Below are positions 1 to 9,813 of a stretch of DNA of 64,000 nt, one piece after another. Each line of letters opens with the position of its first letter. Position 1 is the first letter of the stretch. The DNA lies in contig NZ_SNUB01000011.1 of NCBI RefSeq assembly GCF_004378355.1, positions 1-64,000 on the forward strand, given 5' to 3'. The position numbers were made by a program, and so were the translations under genes. The notes beneath the pieces were generated by a model. That model ran no database searches, was not told the DNA's origin, and was given only the letters and a program-made list of their open reading frames with translations. This stretch comes from Psychromonas algicola. GTDB taxonomy: Bacteria > Pseudomonadota > Gammaproteobacteria > Enterobacterales > Psychromonadaceae.

Positions 1-111
1 GCACAATTTAAGTTGGAGGGAAAACGTGAGCGAAGTTATCCGAGGTGTTTAAAAGCGTCTAAAAATCGATATCCAGTGGCGAAAAGTAAATATGCCGTTC
101 ACCTTAAGTGA
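1..111 (+). CDS. 3' end of IS4-like transposase (partial)
   Basis: An open frame enters from the left edge and stops with TGA at 109-111, giving 36 C-terminal residues rich in Arg and Lys. The pattern R-S-Y-P-R followed by K-x-S-K-x-R-Y-P-V resembles the extreme C-terminus of IS4-family DDE transposases, which end in a basic tail with a YPR motif. The catalytic DDE residues would be upstream, so activity cannot be judged. The assignment rests on this tail plus the IS4-like terminal repeat just after it. Confidence 0.6.
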   Translation, partial: AQFKLEGKRERSYPRCLKASKNRYPVAKSKYAVHLK

Positions 112-120
112 ACGGCATTA
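1..120 (+). mobile_element. Right end of an IS4-family insertion sequence
   Basis: The window opens inside a mobile element. The last 36 codons of a transposase-like frame run to position 111, and an 11-bp inverted repeat (92-102 with 108-118) overlaps the stop codon. Read on the minus strand from 120, the end begins TAATGCCGTTCACTTAAGG, which closely resembles the terminal inverted repeat of IS4 as I remember it (TAATGCCGATCAGTTAAGG). The element edge is therefore placed at 120, and any target duplication should start at 121. The left end lies outside the window. Confidence 0.7.
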
Positions 121-226
121 CGCTTTCAGTGGGATTTTTTTTAATTAAAAAATAAGCTCACTTTGCTTGTCGAGTAAAGTGATATGATGCTTTCTATAAA
201 TAAATACTTATTACATTGGAATAGTG

Positions 227-757
227 ATGGGACAATTTTTCGAAAAGCAGTTAATAATTCAAAAGAATGGCTTCACATTAATTGAATTAGTGGCGATTCT
301 CGTTATTCTTGGTGTATTGATGGTGATTGCGATACCTAAACTCACTGACCAATCCAGTTTCGAAGATTTCACTATCCAAGACCAATTAATTTCGCGGTTA
401 AAATTGGTGCAATTACAAGCCATGAATACTCCCCCTTTTGACAATGCAGCAGAAAGCAATAATATGTGTCATTGGTTAGTGGTAAAACCGGATTGTTTTT
501 ATAATGAAAGCACAGCACAAATAAACGGAAAGTGTAACCTCCCTCAAGCAACCAATGTTTGTGTTAATAATGAATACAACCAATACAATCAAGTTTCTTT
601 TACAGAAGGACTTTTGGATACTGCTGAGTATCGTTTCGATAATGATGGTTTAATTCATAACATTTATGGGTCTACATCTATTAATATCAATGGGCAGAAT
701 AAGCTAAGTATCAACATTGAGTCGGAGGGGTATATCCATGGCAGCGTTGAGCAATAA
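227..757 (+). CDS. mshC: MSHA minor pilin, MshC-like prepilin
   Basis: A type IV prepilin of 176 residues. A short leader ends at Gly15, followed by FTLIEL and a hydrophobic helix, with the conserved Glu at mature position 5. The prepilin peptidase would cut after the Gly and methylate the new N-terminal Phe. The body has paired Cys residues, typical of minor pilin disulfides. It is named from its place before mshD, mshO and mshP; the sequence alone says only minor pilin. An in-frame GTG at 224 is the alternative start. Its end overlaps mshD by 20 bp. mshA and mshB are not visible, because an IS end lies about 100 bp upstream. Confidence 0.65.
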   Translation: MGQFFEKQLIIQKNGFTLIELVAILVILGVLMVIAIPKLTDQSSFEDFTIQDQLISRLKLVQLQAMNTPPFDNAAESNNMCHWLVVKPDCFYNESTAQINGKCNLPQATNVCVNNEYNQYNQVSFTEGLLDTAEYRFDNDGLIHNIYGSTSININGQNKLSINIESEGYIHGSVEQ

Positions 758-1184
758 AGGATTTACTTTAATTGAATTAGTTGTTGGAATGGCTGTGTTA
801 GCCATTGCGATGATGCTAATGAGCGTTATGTTTGTTTCACAAAGTAAACAGAGCTTAACTCCTTTACATCAATTACGCGCCGCTCAATTTGCAGAGGCTA
901 TTTTACAACAAGCCCTTTCTTCCTCTTACGATAAAATAAATAATGATCAACAAACCTTTAATGATATTGAAGATTTTATAACAAATGATTTTGAACCTAT
1001 TTTTAATTATGAAAATATTTTAGGAGAGGGCTTACCTAAACAATATGACAACTATCAAGTAAATATTGCTGTACTTGAATTCTTAAATACAGATATTCAA
1101 CAAAAAATGAAACGTATCGATGTCACTATAAAAACACCTGGTGATGACAAAATTGTATTCTCAGCATTGAAAGGCCGTTATTAA
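738..1184 (+). CDS. mshD: MSHA minor pilin MshD
   Basis: A type IV prepilin of 148 residues. Seven residues precede Gly8, then FTLIELVVGM starts the hydrophobic helix with Glu5 of the mature form. The downstream HQLRAAQFAEAILQQALSSS stretch is typical of MshD, which keeps an alpha-helical segment there. The ATG at 738 is chosen over a TTG at 717 because GGAGGGG at 724-730 sits seven bases before it. The gene overlaps the end of mshC by 20 bp and abuts mshO directly, so the minor pilins look translationally coupled. The product would act in the pilus tip or initiation complex in the inner membrane. Confidence 0.75.
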   Translation: MAALSNKGFTLIELVVGMAVLAIAMMLMSVMFVSQSKQSLTPLHQLRAAQFAEAILQQALSSSYDKINNDQQTFNDIEDFITNDFEPIFNYENILGEGLPKQYDNYQVNIAVLEFLNTDIQQKMKRIDVTIKTPGDDKIVFSALKGRY

Positions 1185-1898
1185 ATGAAGTTGAGGGATA
1201 CTTTGAATAAAGGTTTTAGCCTAATTGAATTAGTTATCGTGATCATGATTTTATCTGTACTTGGTATCATGACAAGCAGTTATATTAAAACTGGTGTCGA
1301 ACTCTATACTCATAAGGTTAATCTTGATAAGTCGATAAGTAGCGTTCGCTTTGTAATGGAACGACTACGCAGAGAAGTCAGCAATGCATTGCCCAATAGC
1401 TTAGTCCTTAAAAATAACTGCTTAACTTTCACACCTGTTATTAACTCTTCATTCTATGATGATCATTTTCCAATTTACCCTCAAGTTGCTGACCATGGTT
1501 TTATTGCTCCTATTAACCAAGAACTTAAAGGCACCAAAGCCGTTATCAATTTATTAACGCTAGAAGAGTTATTAACTGAGAGCAATAAAATTCAAACAGT
1601 AAGCCATTATGATTTAAATTCTGGGGAGCTTACTTTTAACAACAGCGTAAGCTTTCCAGCGCCATCAATGATTAAGCGCATTTATTTTATTAAAGATAAC
1701 ATCAGCTATTGTTTCAATGATTCAAAACTATATAAACGCACTAACAATAATGAAAATATTTTAATGGCTGAAAATATAACTGGAAAATTTGTTAATAAAG
1801 AAACAACTTCAAATGTGTTGCAAGTGACTTTCAATATGGAAATTGATGAACAGGAGGTGTTTGTTGAGCAAGTATTACGTATCAACAATAAACCATAA
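1185..1898 (+). CDS. mshO: MSHA minor pilin MshO
   Basis: A prepilin-like protein of 237 residues. The leader ends at Gly10, followed by FSLIELVIVIMILSV, a class III signal and transmembrane helix. After the helix come SSVRFVMERLRREVSNALPN, matching the R-x-x-x-E-R-x-x-R-E-x-x-N-A-L-P-N pattern of MshO proteins. The ATG immediately follows the mshD stop codon. The 3' end overlaps mshP and carries the mshP ribosome binding site within coding sequence. It is expected to be a large minor pilin of the MSHA pseudopilus complex. Confidence 0.75.
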   Translation: MKLRDTLNKGFSLIELVIVIMILSVLGIMTSSYIKTGVELYTHKVNLDKSISSVRFVMERLRREVSNALPNSLVLKNNCLTFTPVINSSFYDDHFPIYPQVADHGFIAPINQELKGTKAVINLLTLEELLTESNKIQTVSHYDLNSGELTFNNSVSFPAPSMIKRIYFIKDNISYCFNDSKLYKRTNNNENILMAENITGKFVNKETTSNVLQVTFNMEIDEQEVFVEQVLRINNKP

Positions 1899-2328
1899 GC
1901 AAAGGTTGTTATCACCTAATAAACAAACTGGCGGCGTGTTAATCATTGCTATTTTTATTATTGTTGTGCTCTCTTTATTGGCCGCTAGCATGCTTAACCT
2001 TCAACAGACTTCTGCCAAGCAGGGGATTTATGATGTTTACGCAACACGTGCTTCTTTTGCGGCTTATTCTGCAAATGAAGTTGCAATGCTTACTGTATTT
2101 AAGAATAAAAAAAATACCGAAGAGGCGTCTATTTGTTTAGGCGAAATGGAAAAGGTACCCGTTGTCTTACCACAAAAAATATCTGGCTTTGCAAACTGTC
2201 AGGCTTACTACACTTGCCAACTGACGGATTCAAAAGTAGGTCATGTTTACACGCTTGTTAGTGCTGCGTTTTGTGCGGATAAAGAAATGAAGATTTATCG
2301 AGAGGTGACAACTAAGGTGATGCGCTAA
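1864..2328 (+). CDS. mshP: MSHA biogenesis protein MshP
   Basis: A single-pass membrane protein of 154 residues. A basic stretch is followed by GGVLIIAIFIIVVLSLLAAS (residues 23-42), the type of N-terminal helix found in MshP and PilX-like proteins, which lack a standard prepilin leader. A Cys-rich C-terminal part follows. The start is called at TTG 1864 because AGGAGG at 1852-1857 lies six bases upstream, better than the upstream ATG at 1846. It overlaps mshO by 35 bp. The usual next gene of the locus, mshQ, is absent: the convergent xseA begins 35 bp downstream. Confidence 0.7.
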   Translation: MSKYYVSTINHKQRLLSPNKQTGGVLIIAIFIIVVLSLLAASMLNLQQTSAKQGIYDVYATRASFAAYSANEVAMLTVFKNKKNTEEASICLGEMEKVPVVLPQKISGFANCQAYYTCQLTDSKVGHVYTLVSAAFCADKEMKIYREVTTKVMR

Positions 2329-2363
2329 AAACATCACCATTTATTGTTGGGTAACTTTCTCTA

Positions 2364-3692
2364 TTAGATAACTGTTGCATTAAATTGGCCTTTTTCTAAG
2401 GTCACTTCAACGGTTTCTCCTACTGTTAATTCTGCTGCGTTAGTGCTTACTTTTCCTTTTTCATCTTTCACAATGGCGTAACCACGGGCTAACGTCGCTA
2501 ATGGGCTAAAAGCATTGAGTTGTTGTATTTGATGTTGCAGGCTTTGTTCTGAGTGATTCAGACTTGCTAACATTGCTTGCGTTAAACGATATTTTAATTG
2601 TTGTTGCTTTTGCCTTTCAATGTCAATTTTATGAGCAGGGCTGGCTTGCGCCAATCTATTACTTAATTGATTAGTTAAGCTTTGTTGCTGTTGAAGTTTT
2701 TGATGCATTGCATGTTGTAAGCGCAAACTTATTTCATCAAGGTGCTGGGTTTGTTGCTGCAATTTATGCTTTGGATCGTGTTGCAAGAGTGTTTGTTTCA
2801 ATACACTTTGACGATGAGCCTTATGCTGCAATGTGCTCAACATTGCTTGTTTTAAACGTGTCACTAAAGTAGTTAATTGCGTCGATACAAAGGTTTTGTG
2901 TTGGCTAACTAATTCTGCAGCGGCAGAAGGTGTTGCAGCTCTTAAGTCTGCAACAAAATCACTGATGGTGACATCTATCTCATGACCGACAGCACTGATC
3001 ACGGGCAATTGGCTGTGATAAATAGCGTAAGCCACTTCAACTTCATTAAAGCACCATAGATCTTCTAACGAGCCGCCACCACGACCTACAATCAATACGT
3101 CACATTCATTTCTCGCATTGGCTAACGCTATTTGTGATGCCACTGAAAGTGCGCTGCCCTTGCCTTGTACTTGGCTTGGGTAAATAATGACTTGTAAACG
3201 AGGATCACGCCGTTGTAGCACACTGAGCATGTCATGTAATGCGGCACCTGTTGAAGAGGTGATCACACCAACACGTTTAATAATTTCAGGAAGTGGTTTT
3301 TTAAGCGCTTCAGAAAATAATCCTTCAGCTGCAAGTTGGCACTTTAACGCTTCAAATTGTTGCTTTAATAAACCATCACCTTCTGGTGCCATGGTTTCAA
3401 CAATCAACTGATAATCGCCACGCGCTTCATATAAACTTAATTTTCCGCGCACTAATACTTGTTGGCCATGTTTCGGTGTGAAACCTGCTCGGCTGTTATT
3501 GCCACGAAACATGGCACATTTTATTTGTGCACTATGGTCTTTTAAAGTGAAGTACCAATGGCCAGAAACCGCGATGGTTAAGTTGGATATTTCACCGGAT
3601 AACCAAATCACACCTAAACTCGTTTCTAATAAGGATTTTGCAGCTCGATTAAGTGAACTTACACTGTATATATTTTTATTTTGACTCGCCAT
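2364..3692 (-). CDS. xseA: Exodeoxyribonuclease VII large subunit
   Basis: The large subunit of exonuclease VII, which degrades single-stranded DNA to short oligonucleotides together with XseB. From ATG 3692 it is 442 residues, the normal size. An OB-fold covers about residues 10-105. The catalytic domain carries GRGGGSLEDLW (203-213) and VGHEIDVTISDF (from about 235). A long Gln-rich coiled-coil region (about 275-390) and a C-terminal segment with ARGYAIV follow. A TTG at 3710 is an alternative start and neither start has a strong ribosome binding site. The gene converges on mshP and is divergent from guaB. Confidence 0.95.
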   Translation of the reverse strand: MASQNKNIYSVSSLNRAAKSLLETSLGVIWLSGEISNLTIAVSGHWYFTLKDHSAQIKCAMFRGNNSRAGFTPKHGQQVLVRGKLSLYEARGDYQLIVETMAPEGDGLLKQQFEALKCQLAAEGLFSEALKKPLPEIIKRVGVITSSTGAALHDMLSVLQRRDPRLQVIIYPSQVQGKGSALSVASQIALANARNECDVLIVGRGGGSLEDLWCFNEVEVAYAIYHSQLPVISAVGHEIDVTISDFVADLRAATPSAAAELVSQHKTFVSTQLTTLVTRLKQAMLSTLQHKAHRQSVLKQTLLQHDPKHKLQQQTQHLDEISLRLQHAMHQKLQQQQSLTNQLSNRLAQASPAHKIDIERQKQQQLKYRLTQAMLASLNHSEQSLQHQIQQLNAFSPLATLARGYAIVKDEKGKVSTNAAELTVGETVEVTLEKGQFNATVI

Positions 3693-3811
3693 AGCTGCAG
3701 TTTTTACCAATTAAATGAGGAACTAAATATTAACACAGTAAAAACTCAGTATAAAAACATAAATTGTATTGTACTTATCCTCCAGAACGATTAAAATCCC
3801 ACCGCAATATC

Positions 3812-3833
3812 ATACCCAAGCTATTTTGGGTAT
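3812..3833. repeat. 8-bp inverted repeat upstream of guaB
   Basis: ATACCCAA at 3812-3819 and TTGGGTAT at 3826-3833 are perfect inverted repeats around a 6-base spacer, 36 bp before the guaB start and about 120 bp from xseA. It could be an operator or an mRNA leader hairpin. There is no T-run, so it is not a terminator. No known regulator consensus could be assigned. Confidence 0.5.
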
Positions 3834-3869
3834 ATTCAAAATACTCCCAACTATAAGTGAGATATTGCA

Positions 3870-5336
3870 ATGCTAAGAATCGCAAAAGATGCGTTAACAT
3901 TTGACGACGTTTTATTAGTACCAGCTCATTCGACTGTACTACCTAATACTGCTGATCTAAAAACCCAATTAACAAAAAATATTTCGTTGAATATCCCTGT
4001 GGTATCTGCTGCGATGGATACAGTAACAGAAGCGCGTTTTGCTATTGCTTTGGCTCAAGAAGGCGGCATCGGTTTTATCCATAAAAACATGTCTATTGAA
4101 GTGCAAGCTGAACAAGTTCGTTTAGTAAAAATTCATGAAAGTGGTGTAGTTGCAACGCCAGTAACTGTTTCTCCTACAACGACCTTAGGTCAAATCAAAG
4201 AATTGACTATCAAGCATGGTTTTGCTGGTTATCCTGTTGTTGAAGCTTCAGGTGAGTTAGTTGGTATTATTACTGGTCGTGATGTGTTATTCGAAACGGA
4301 TATGACTAAACCTGTATCTACTGTAATGACTGGCAAAGCAGATCTTGTGACTGCAAAATCAAATACGCCTCGTGATGAAATTGAAGCATTAATGCATAAA
4401 CACCGCATTGAAAAAGTATTGTTAACTGATGATAACTTTAAGCTTAAAGGGATGATCACTGTTAAAGATTTCCGTAAAGCAGAGCGTAAACCTAACGCAT
4501 GTAAAGATGAACTAGGTCGCTTACGTGTTGGTGCCGCTGTTGGTGCAAGTGCAGGAAATGAAGAACGTATCGATGCCTTAGTTGAAGCTGGACTTGATGT
4601 ATTATTAATTGACTCATCACATGGCCACTCTCAAGGTGTTTTAGATCGTATTAAAGCGACACGTGCAGCTTACCCTAATCTAGATATTATTGGCGGAAAC
4701 GTTGCTACTGGCGACGGTGCTAAGGCATTAGTTGCTGCAGGTTGTAGCGCGGTTAAAGTGGGTATTGGCCCTGGTTCAATTTGTACTACGCGTATTGTTA
4801 CGGGCGTAGGTGTTCCACAAATTACCGCAATTTCTGATGCTGTTGATGCATTAGAAGGGACTGGCATTCCGGTTATCGCTGACGGCGGTATTCGTTTCTC
4901 TGGCGATATTGCTAAAGCGTTAGCAGCTGGCGCATCATGTGTCATGATGGGGAGTATGTTTGCTGGAACTGAAGAATCTCCGGGTGAAATTATTTTATTC
5001 CAAGGGCGTTCTTATAAATCATACCGTGGTATGGGCTCTCTAGGTGCTATGTCTCAAGGCTCATCTGATCGTTATTTCCAATCAGATAACGCGGCAGACA
5101 AATTAGTACCTGAAGGTATTGAAGGTCGTGTTGCTTATAAAGGTAAAGTGAAAGAAATTATCCATCAACAAATGGGTGGTGTTCGTTCTTCTATGGGTTT
5201 AACAGGTTGTGCAACGATTAAAGAAATGAATACAAAAGCCATGTTCGTCAAAATTACTAGTGCGGGTATGGGTGAGAGTCATGTACATGATGTTGCTATC
5301 ACTAAAGAAGCGCCAAATTACCGTAGTGGCGGTTAA
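3870..5336 (+). CDS. guaB: Inosine-5'-monophosphate dehydrogenase
   Basis: Oxidises IMP to XMP with NAD, the first committed step of GMP synthesis. It has 488 residues as in E. coli. The TIM barrel is interrupted by a CBS pair (about residues 93-202). The catalytic Cys is in GPGSICTTR (near residue 305), with a GGNVAT loop before it and the mobile flap region [10 protein letters not shown] after it. It is followed by guaA after a 170-bp gap that contains a terminator-like hairpin, so the two genes may be only partly co-transcribed. Confidence 0.97.
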   Translation: MLRIAKDALTFDDVLLVPAHSTVLPNTADLKTQLTKNISLNIPVVSAAMDTVTEARFAIALAQEGGIGFIHKNMSIEVQAEQVRLVKIHESGVVATPVTVSPTTTLGQIKELTIKHGFAGYPVVEASGELVGIITGRDVLFETDMTKPVSTVMTGKADLVTAKSNTPRDEIEALMHKHRIEKVLLTDDNFKLKGMITVKDFRKAERKPNACKDELGRLRVGAAVGASAGNEERIDALVEAGLDVLLIDSSHGHSQGVLDRIKATRAAYPNLDIIGGNVATGDGAKALVAAGCSAVKVGIGPGSICTTRIVTGVGVPQITAISDAVDALEGTGIPVIADGGIRFSGDIAKALAAGASCVMMGSMFAGTEESPGEIILFQGRSYKSYRGMGSLGAMSQGSSDRYFQSDNAADKLVPEGIEGRVAYKGKVKEIIHQQMGGVRSSMGLTGCATIKEMNTKAMFVKITSAGMGESHVHDVAITKEAPNYRSGG

Positions 5337-5436
5337 TTAATTAGGTTATTTTAAAAGTGATTTACTTTATTATTTTATTTAATACCGTAACTCCCTAATA
5401 AATAACACTTAAATTAAGCTTTATAAAATATAAAAT

Positions 5437-5471
5437 AAAAGACGATTTAGATCGTCTTTTATTCTTTTTTA
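5437..5471 (+). terminator. Rho-independent terminator after guaB
   Basis: AAAAGACGAT (5437-5446) pairs with ATCGTCTTTT (5451-5460) around a TTAG loop, then a T-rich tract reaches 5471. It lies between guaB and guaA and could attenuate read-through into guaA. Confidence 0.85.
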
Positions 5472-5506
5472 GACAAAATAATAAAAGAAAGTTAAAGGAT
5501 AGAATA

Positions 5507-7087
5507 ATGAGTAAGAACATTCATGAACAGCGTATTCTAATATTGGATTTTGGCTCTCAATACACTCAGTTAATTGCACGTCGAATTCGTGAAATAGGTG
5601 TTTATTGTGAGCTATGGAGCTGGGATGTTAATGAAGAAGACATTAAAGAATTTAATCCTAACGGTATCATTTTAGCTGGTGGACCTGAAAGTGTTATTGC
5701 TGAAGGCTCTCCGCGCGCTCCTGAATATGTGTTTACTGCAGGTATTCCTGTTTTAGGTATTTGTTACGGAATGCAAACTATGTCTCACCAATTAGGTGGC
5801 GCGGTTATTAAAGGTGAAGGTGAAGGTGAATTTGGTTATGCACAAGTTGAAGTGCAAGCTGAATCTGCTTTTTTCAAATCTATTCAAGATGCTGTATCAG
5901 ATCAAGGCAAGCCACTGTTAGATGTTTGGATGAGTCACGGTGATAAAGTGTCTGCTATTCCTGCTGATTTTGTGACTGTTGCTAATACTGCGACTTGTCA
6001 GTTTGCTGCTATTGCTAATGAAGAAAAGCGTTTTTATGGTGTGCAGTTCCATCCTGAAGTAACACATACTCACCAAGGTGAAGCTATGTTACGTAACTTC
6101 GTTGTTGATATTTGTGGCTGTGAAACATTATGGACTCCTGCATCAATTATCGATGATGCTGTTGCTCGTATGAAAGAACAAGTCGGTGATGATGAAGTTA
6201 TCTTAGGGCTTTCTGGTGGTGTTGACTCTTCTGTTGTTGCGATGCTATTACAACGCGCGATTGGTAATAAATTAACTTGTGTATTTGTTGATAACGGTTT
6301 GTTACGTTTAAACGAAGGTGCACAAGTGATGGAAATGTTTGGTGAGAAATTTGGGTTAAACATTATCCATGTGAATGCTGAGCATCGTTTCCTTGAGCAA
6401 ATGGCTGGAGAAAGTGATCCAGAAACTAAACGTAAAATCATTGGCCGTGTATTTGTTGAGATTTTTGATGAGGAATCTAAGAAATTAGCAAATGCAAAAT
6501 GGTTAGCACAGGGAACTATTTATCCTGATGTTATTGAATCTGCCGCTTCTAAAAACGGTAAAGCGCATGTGATTAAATCTCACCATAACGTAGGTGGTTT
6601 ACCTGATGATATGGCAATGGGATTAGTTGAGCCTTTACGTGAGTTATTTAAAGATGAAGTACGTAAAATTGGTTTAGAATTAGGTCTTCCTTACGATATG
6701 CTTTATCGTCATCCTTTCCCTGGTCCAGGTTTAGGCGTACGTGTTTTAGGTGAAGTGAAAAAAGAATACTGTGATTTATTGCGCCGTGCTGATGCGATCT
6801 TTATTGAAGAATTACATAAAGCGGATCTATACCATAAAGTAAGCCAAGCATTTGTTGTGTTCTTACCGGTTCGCTCTGTAGGCGTAATGGGTGACTGCCG
6901 TAAATATGACTGGGTTGTGTCACTGCGTTGCGTTGAAACAATCGACTTTATGACAGCACGTTGGTCGCATCTTCCATATGATTTAATTGGACATGTTTCA
7001 AATCGAATCATTAATGAAATTGATGGAATTTCTCGTGTTGTTTACGATGTATCAGGTAAACCACCTGCTACTATCGAATGGGAATAA
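5507..7087 (+). CDS. guaA: GMP synthase (glutamine-hydrolysing)
   Basis: Converts XMP to GMP using glutamine and ATP. The 526 residues hold an N-terminal class I glutamine amidotransferase domain with the nucleophile Cys86 in GICYGMQ and the HPE pair in QFHPEVTHT. An ATP pyrophosphatase domain with the PP-loop LSGGVDSSV follows near residue 233, and the C-terminal dimerisation domain ends [14 protein letters not shown] at 5494-5499 precedes the ATG. The partner step is guaB upstream. Confidence 0.98.
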   Translation: MSKNIHEQRILILDFGSQYTQLIARRIREIGVYCELWSWDVNEEDIKEFNPNGIILAGGPESVIAEGSPRAPEYVFTAGIPVLGICYGMQTMSHQLGGAVIKGEGEGEFGYAQVEVQAESAFFKSIQDAVSDQGKPLLDVWMSHGDKVSAIPADFVTVANTATCQFAAIANEEKRFYGVQFHPEVTHTHQGEAMLRNFVVDICGCETLWTPASIIDDAVARMKEQVGDDEVILGLSGGVDSSVVAMLLQRAIGNKLTCVFVDNGLLRLNEGAQVMEMFGEKFGLNIIHVNAEHRFLEQMAGESDPETKRKIIGRVFVEIFDEESKKLANAKWLAQGTIYPDVIESAASKNGKAHVIKSHHNVGGLPDDMAMGLVEPLRELFKDEVRKIGLELGLPYDMLYRHPFPGPGLGVRVLGEVKKEYCDLLRRADAIFIEELHKADLYHKVSQAFVVFLPVRSVGVMGDCRKYDWVVSLRCVETIDFMTARWSHLPYDLIGHVSNRIINEIDGISRVVYDVSGKPPATIEWE

Positions 7088-7114
7088 ACATTAACATTTA
7101 ATTGTTAAACATCT

Positions 7115-7140
7115 AAGGTGGCTTTTTAGCCACCTTTTTT
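7115..7140 (+). terminator. Terminator after guaA
   Basis: AGGTGGCT (7116-7123) pairs with AGCCACCT (7128-7135) around TTTT, followed by a run of T to 7140. Confidence 0.9.
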
Positions 7141-7181
7141 ATAGGCTTTATAAATACAAATAACACTATTAAGGAAGTCTT

Positions 7182-7724
7182 GTGATCAACTCCGATGGAA
7201 TATTAGATAGCGCTATTTATATCGAAAGTCCTTTCTATAATCAAAGACCCCAAGGTACTGAGATTAACCTATTAGTTATTCATTGCATTAGTTTGCCTGA
7301 AGGGCAGTTTGGGACTGAGCATATTCAAAACCTGTTTACAGGAAAGTTAGATTGTTGTGCTGACCCTAGTTTCGCTTGTTTACAAGGATTGGAAGTTTCT
7401 GCTCATTGTGTGATTCGAAGAGATGGTATTGTCGAACAATATGTTCCCTTTCACGAACGTGCATGGCATGCTGGCGTGTCTTCTTTTGAAGGTCGTGAAG
7501 GGTGTAATGACTTTTCTATTGGTATTGAATTGGAAGGTACTGATTGCAGTGAATATACGGACCTTCAATATCAAGCATTAGTTAATACAACACAACAAAT
7601 ACAAGTTAACTACCCCTCTATTACTTTGCCTCGCATTGTTGGGCATAGTGATATTGCTCCGGGAAGAAAAACTGACCCTGGTAGTGGATTTGATTGGGAA
7701 AGGTATTTTTCGAAATTAGCTTAA
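7182..7724 (+). CDS. ampD: N-acetyl-anhydromuramyl-L-alanine amidase AmpD
   Basis: A cytoplasmic zinc amidase that removes the peptide from 1,6-anhydro-MurNAc-peptides during cell wall recycling. Its activity keeps AmpR ligands low in species that have AmpC. It has 180 residues, near the E. coli length. The zinc ligands expected for the family are visible: His34 (LLVIHCISL), His155 (GHSDIAPGR) and Asp165. GTG is the start, with AAGGAAG at 7171-7177. No ampE follows; a chemoreceptor gene on the opposite strand comes next. Confidence 0.95.
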   Translation: MINSDGILDSAIYIESPFYNQRPQGTEINLLVIHCISLPEGQFGTEHIQNLFTGKLDCCADPSFACLQGLEVSAHCVIRRDGIVEQYVPFHERAWHAGVSSFEGREGCNDFSIGIELEGTDCSEYTDLQYQALVNTTQQIQVNYPSITLPRIVGHSDIAPGRKTDPGSGFDWERYFSKLA

Positions 7725-7741
7725 TGGAAGTGAATCATTTT

Positions 7742-7772
7742 ACTTATCCCTCCTTGTTGCAGAGGGATAAGT
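7742..7772. terminator. Hairpin between convergent ampD and chemoreceptor genes
   Basis: ACTTATCCCTC (7742-7752) and GAGGGATAAGT (7762-7772) form an 11-bp perfect stem between two convergent genes. T-runs on either side are weak. It is likely a shared terminator, but not a textbook one. Confidence 0.55.
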
Positions 7773-7795
7773 TTATAGCGCTTTATGGCTTCAAA

Positions 7796-9682
7796 TTAAA
7801 TAACAAATTGTTTAACTTGTTTGTCTATCGCTCGTCCTATTGTCGTTAGCTTTTCACTATTAATAGCGGTTTGGCTAGCTGTATTAGAGGTTTCATCGGT
7901 AGCATCTGAAATATTTATTATATTGCGAGTAATTTCTTCTGTTACATTTGTCTGCTCCTCTGAAGCTGTGGCTATTTGTAGATTCATATCCGATATACGT
8001 GTTATAGCTTGTGATATACGCGTTAAGGATTGACCGGCTTCAGCTGCTTTTTCAACACTATCTTCACTGGTGTTTTTACTTTCAATCATTGCATTCACAG
8101 CACGTTTAGCACCAGATTGAAGACTCGCTATTTTAGCATTAATAACTTCTGTGCTTTCTTGAGTTTTGCCTGCTAAATTACGTACTTCATCTGCAACAAC
8201 GGCAAATCCACGGCCTTGCTCTCCTGCTCTTGCTGCTTCAATGGCGGCATTTAAGGCCAGTAGATTTGTTTGGTCTGCAATGCTTATAATTTCTGCTAGC
8301 ACTGAACTAATACCATCAACTTCAGTTTCGAGCTCGACAATGACTTCTTCTGCATCTTGAAGTTTGCTTGCCAGTCCTTGAATTGATTTAATCGCAACAT
8401 TTACAACTTCTGTGACGACGGCGCCTTCACTATCTGCTTCTTGTGCTGCATTGGATGCATTTTGCGCATTACTTGCTATTTCATTTGCTGCTGAAGACAT
8501 TTCAGCAACGGCTGTTGCGACCTGATCTGTTTCATTTCGCTGTTTCTCCATTTGTTGACTGCTTTCATGAGAGCTGTCATTAATTTGCTCAGCAATATCG
8601 TTCATTTCAGTGGATTGTTGTTTAAACTTTGTCATCATTTCATGGATATGTTGTATGAAAGTATTAACATGTTTAGCTGGTTGATTAATCTCATCATTAC
8701 CATTAACAGTTAAACGATGTGTTAAGTCACCATTTCCTTGAGACAGGTCAGATAAAGCGATACGTAATAAATGAAGAGGGCGCATCAATATTTTTAACTG
8801 TATCATTATTAATATTATAGAGGCGATGAGTCCTACTAATGTACATAATATAGAATCTCTTTTCATTTTGTTAAGAGCGGCAAAAGCAAGTCCTTCATCT
8901 ATCTCAACAGCCAAACTCCAGTTAATAGATTGCACACCTTCTATTGGGTAAAAACCTAATAGTTTAGTCTGCTCGCCCACTTTAACTTTGCTTAGCTCCT
9001 TTTTAAGTTGGATATCATTGTTATTGTAGATGTCACTAATATTTTTTTCATTAAGCTCTGGATTTGTATGGGCAAGTATATTGCCTGCACTATCAACTAA
9101 ATAAGCATTACCTATGCCTGAAAAGTCGATACTTTTTAATATATTCGCGATATAAGTCAGTGTTAAGTCTCCAGCAGCAACGCCAATAAATTTATTGGAT
9201 TTAGTAATGGGAGCTGTTGTTGAAATAAGTAGGGCTCCACTTGTTGCATCGATATAAGGAGAGGTAAAAGAGACTGAATTTGTAGATTTTGTTTTTTGAT
9301 ACCAAGGACGTTTTCGAGGATCATAGTCTGAAGGTAATTGAATACTTGGATCATCCATTACCATAACCCCTTGCTCGTTTGCTACATAAACGGTACTAAA
9401 TTCACTTGCTGAGCTTAGTAGAGCTAATGTCGAGCGGTCCATGTTAGGGGAAATGACATCAGCAGATTTAGCTGCAATTTTAATAATGTTTAATTGTGCA
9501 TTAAGCCACTCTGTCATGTTGTGGGAAGCTGCTTCTGATGTTTCCTGTAAATTTTGACGTACTTGTTGGTTAAGGGTCGTTTTCATTGATTGGTAATTGA
9601 TAAACGAAAGAACAATTAATGAGAGAGCGATAATGGAACTAGATGAAAGTATAATTTTTTGTGAAAAACCTAATTTAGACAT
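7796..9682 (-). CDS. Methyl-accepting chemotaxis protein with dCache sensor
   Basis: A transmembrane chemoreceptor of 628 residues. Helix 1 is at about residues 8-28. A periplasmic double-Cache domain contains [11 protein letters not shown], then SPYIDATSG, then [10 protein letters not shown] second helix near 300, a HAMP segment and a cytoplasmic signalling domain with the conserved hairpin tip ([20 protein letters not shown]) follow. The R-x-W-Y, Y and D residues match the pattern described for amino-acid-binding dCache domains, so an amino acid ligand is a reasonable inference. ATG 9682 is chosen over the upstream frame because AAGGA lies seven bases before it. The gene stands alone. Confidence 0.9.
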   Translation of the reverse strand: MSKLGFSQKIILSSSSIIALSLIVLSFINYQSMKTTLNQQVRQNLQETSEAASHNMTEWLNAQLNIIKIAAKSADVISPNMDRSTLALLSSASEFSTVYVANEQGVMVMDDPSIQLPSDYDPRKRPWYQKTKSTNSVSFTSPYIDATSGALLISTTAPITKSNKFIGVAAGDLTLTYIANILKSIDFSGIGNAYLVDSAGNILAHTNPELNEKNISDIYNNNDIQLKKELSKVKVGEQTKLLGFYPIEGVQSINWSLAVEIDEGLAFAALNKMKRDSILCTLVGLIASIILIMIQLKILMRPLHLLRIALSDLSQGNGDLTHRLTVNGNDEINQPAKHVNTFIQHIHEMMTKFKQQSTEMNDIAEQINDSSHESSQQMEKQRNETDQVATAVAEMSSAANEIASNAQNASNAAQEADSEGAVVTEVVNVAIKSIQGLASKLQDAEEVIVELETEVDGISSVLAEIISIADQTNLLALNAAIEAARAGEQGRGFAVVADEVRNLAGKTQESTEVINAKIASLQSGAKRAVNAMIESKNTSEDSVEKAAEAGQSLTRISQAITRISDMNLQIATASEEQTNVTEEITRNIINISDATDETSNTASQTAINSEKLTTIGRAIDKQVKQFVI

Positions 9683-9813
9683 ATAAATTCCTTGATTATT
9701 ATTTTTATTCTTTGAATTTAGTAAACTAGTGAAAGCATAATGCTTGTCCATATTATATCGATATTTTTTTATTTCATCTTACATATTTGTGAACTTTTCT
9801 TTTTACCTCTTAT

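Noticed and set aside
3812-3833. Riboswitch or terminator upstream of guaB
   Set aside because: Only a simple 8-bp hairpin with no T-run or further conserved structure. Kept as an inverted repeat only.
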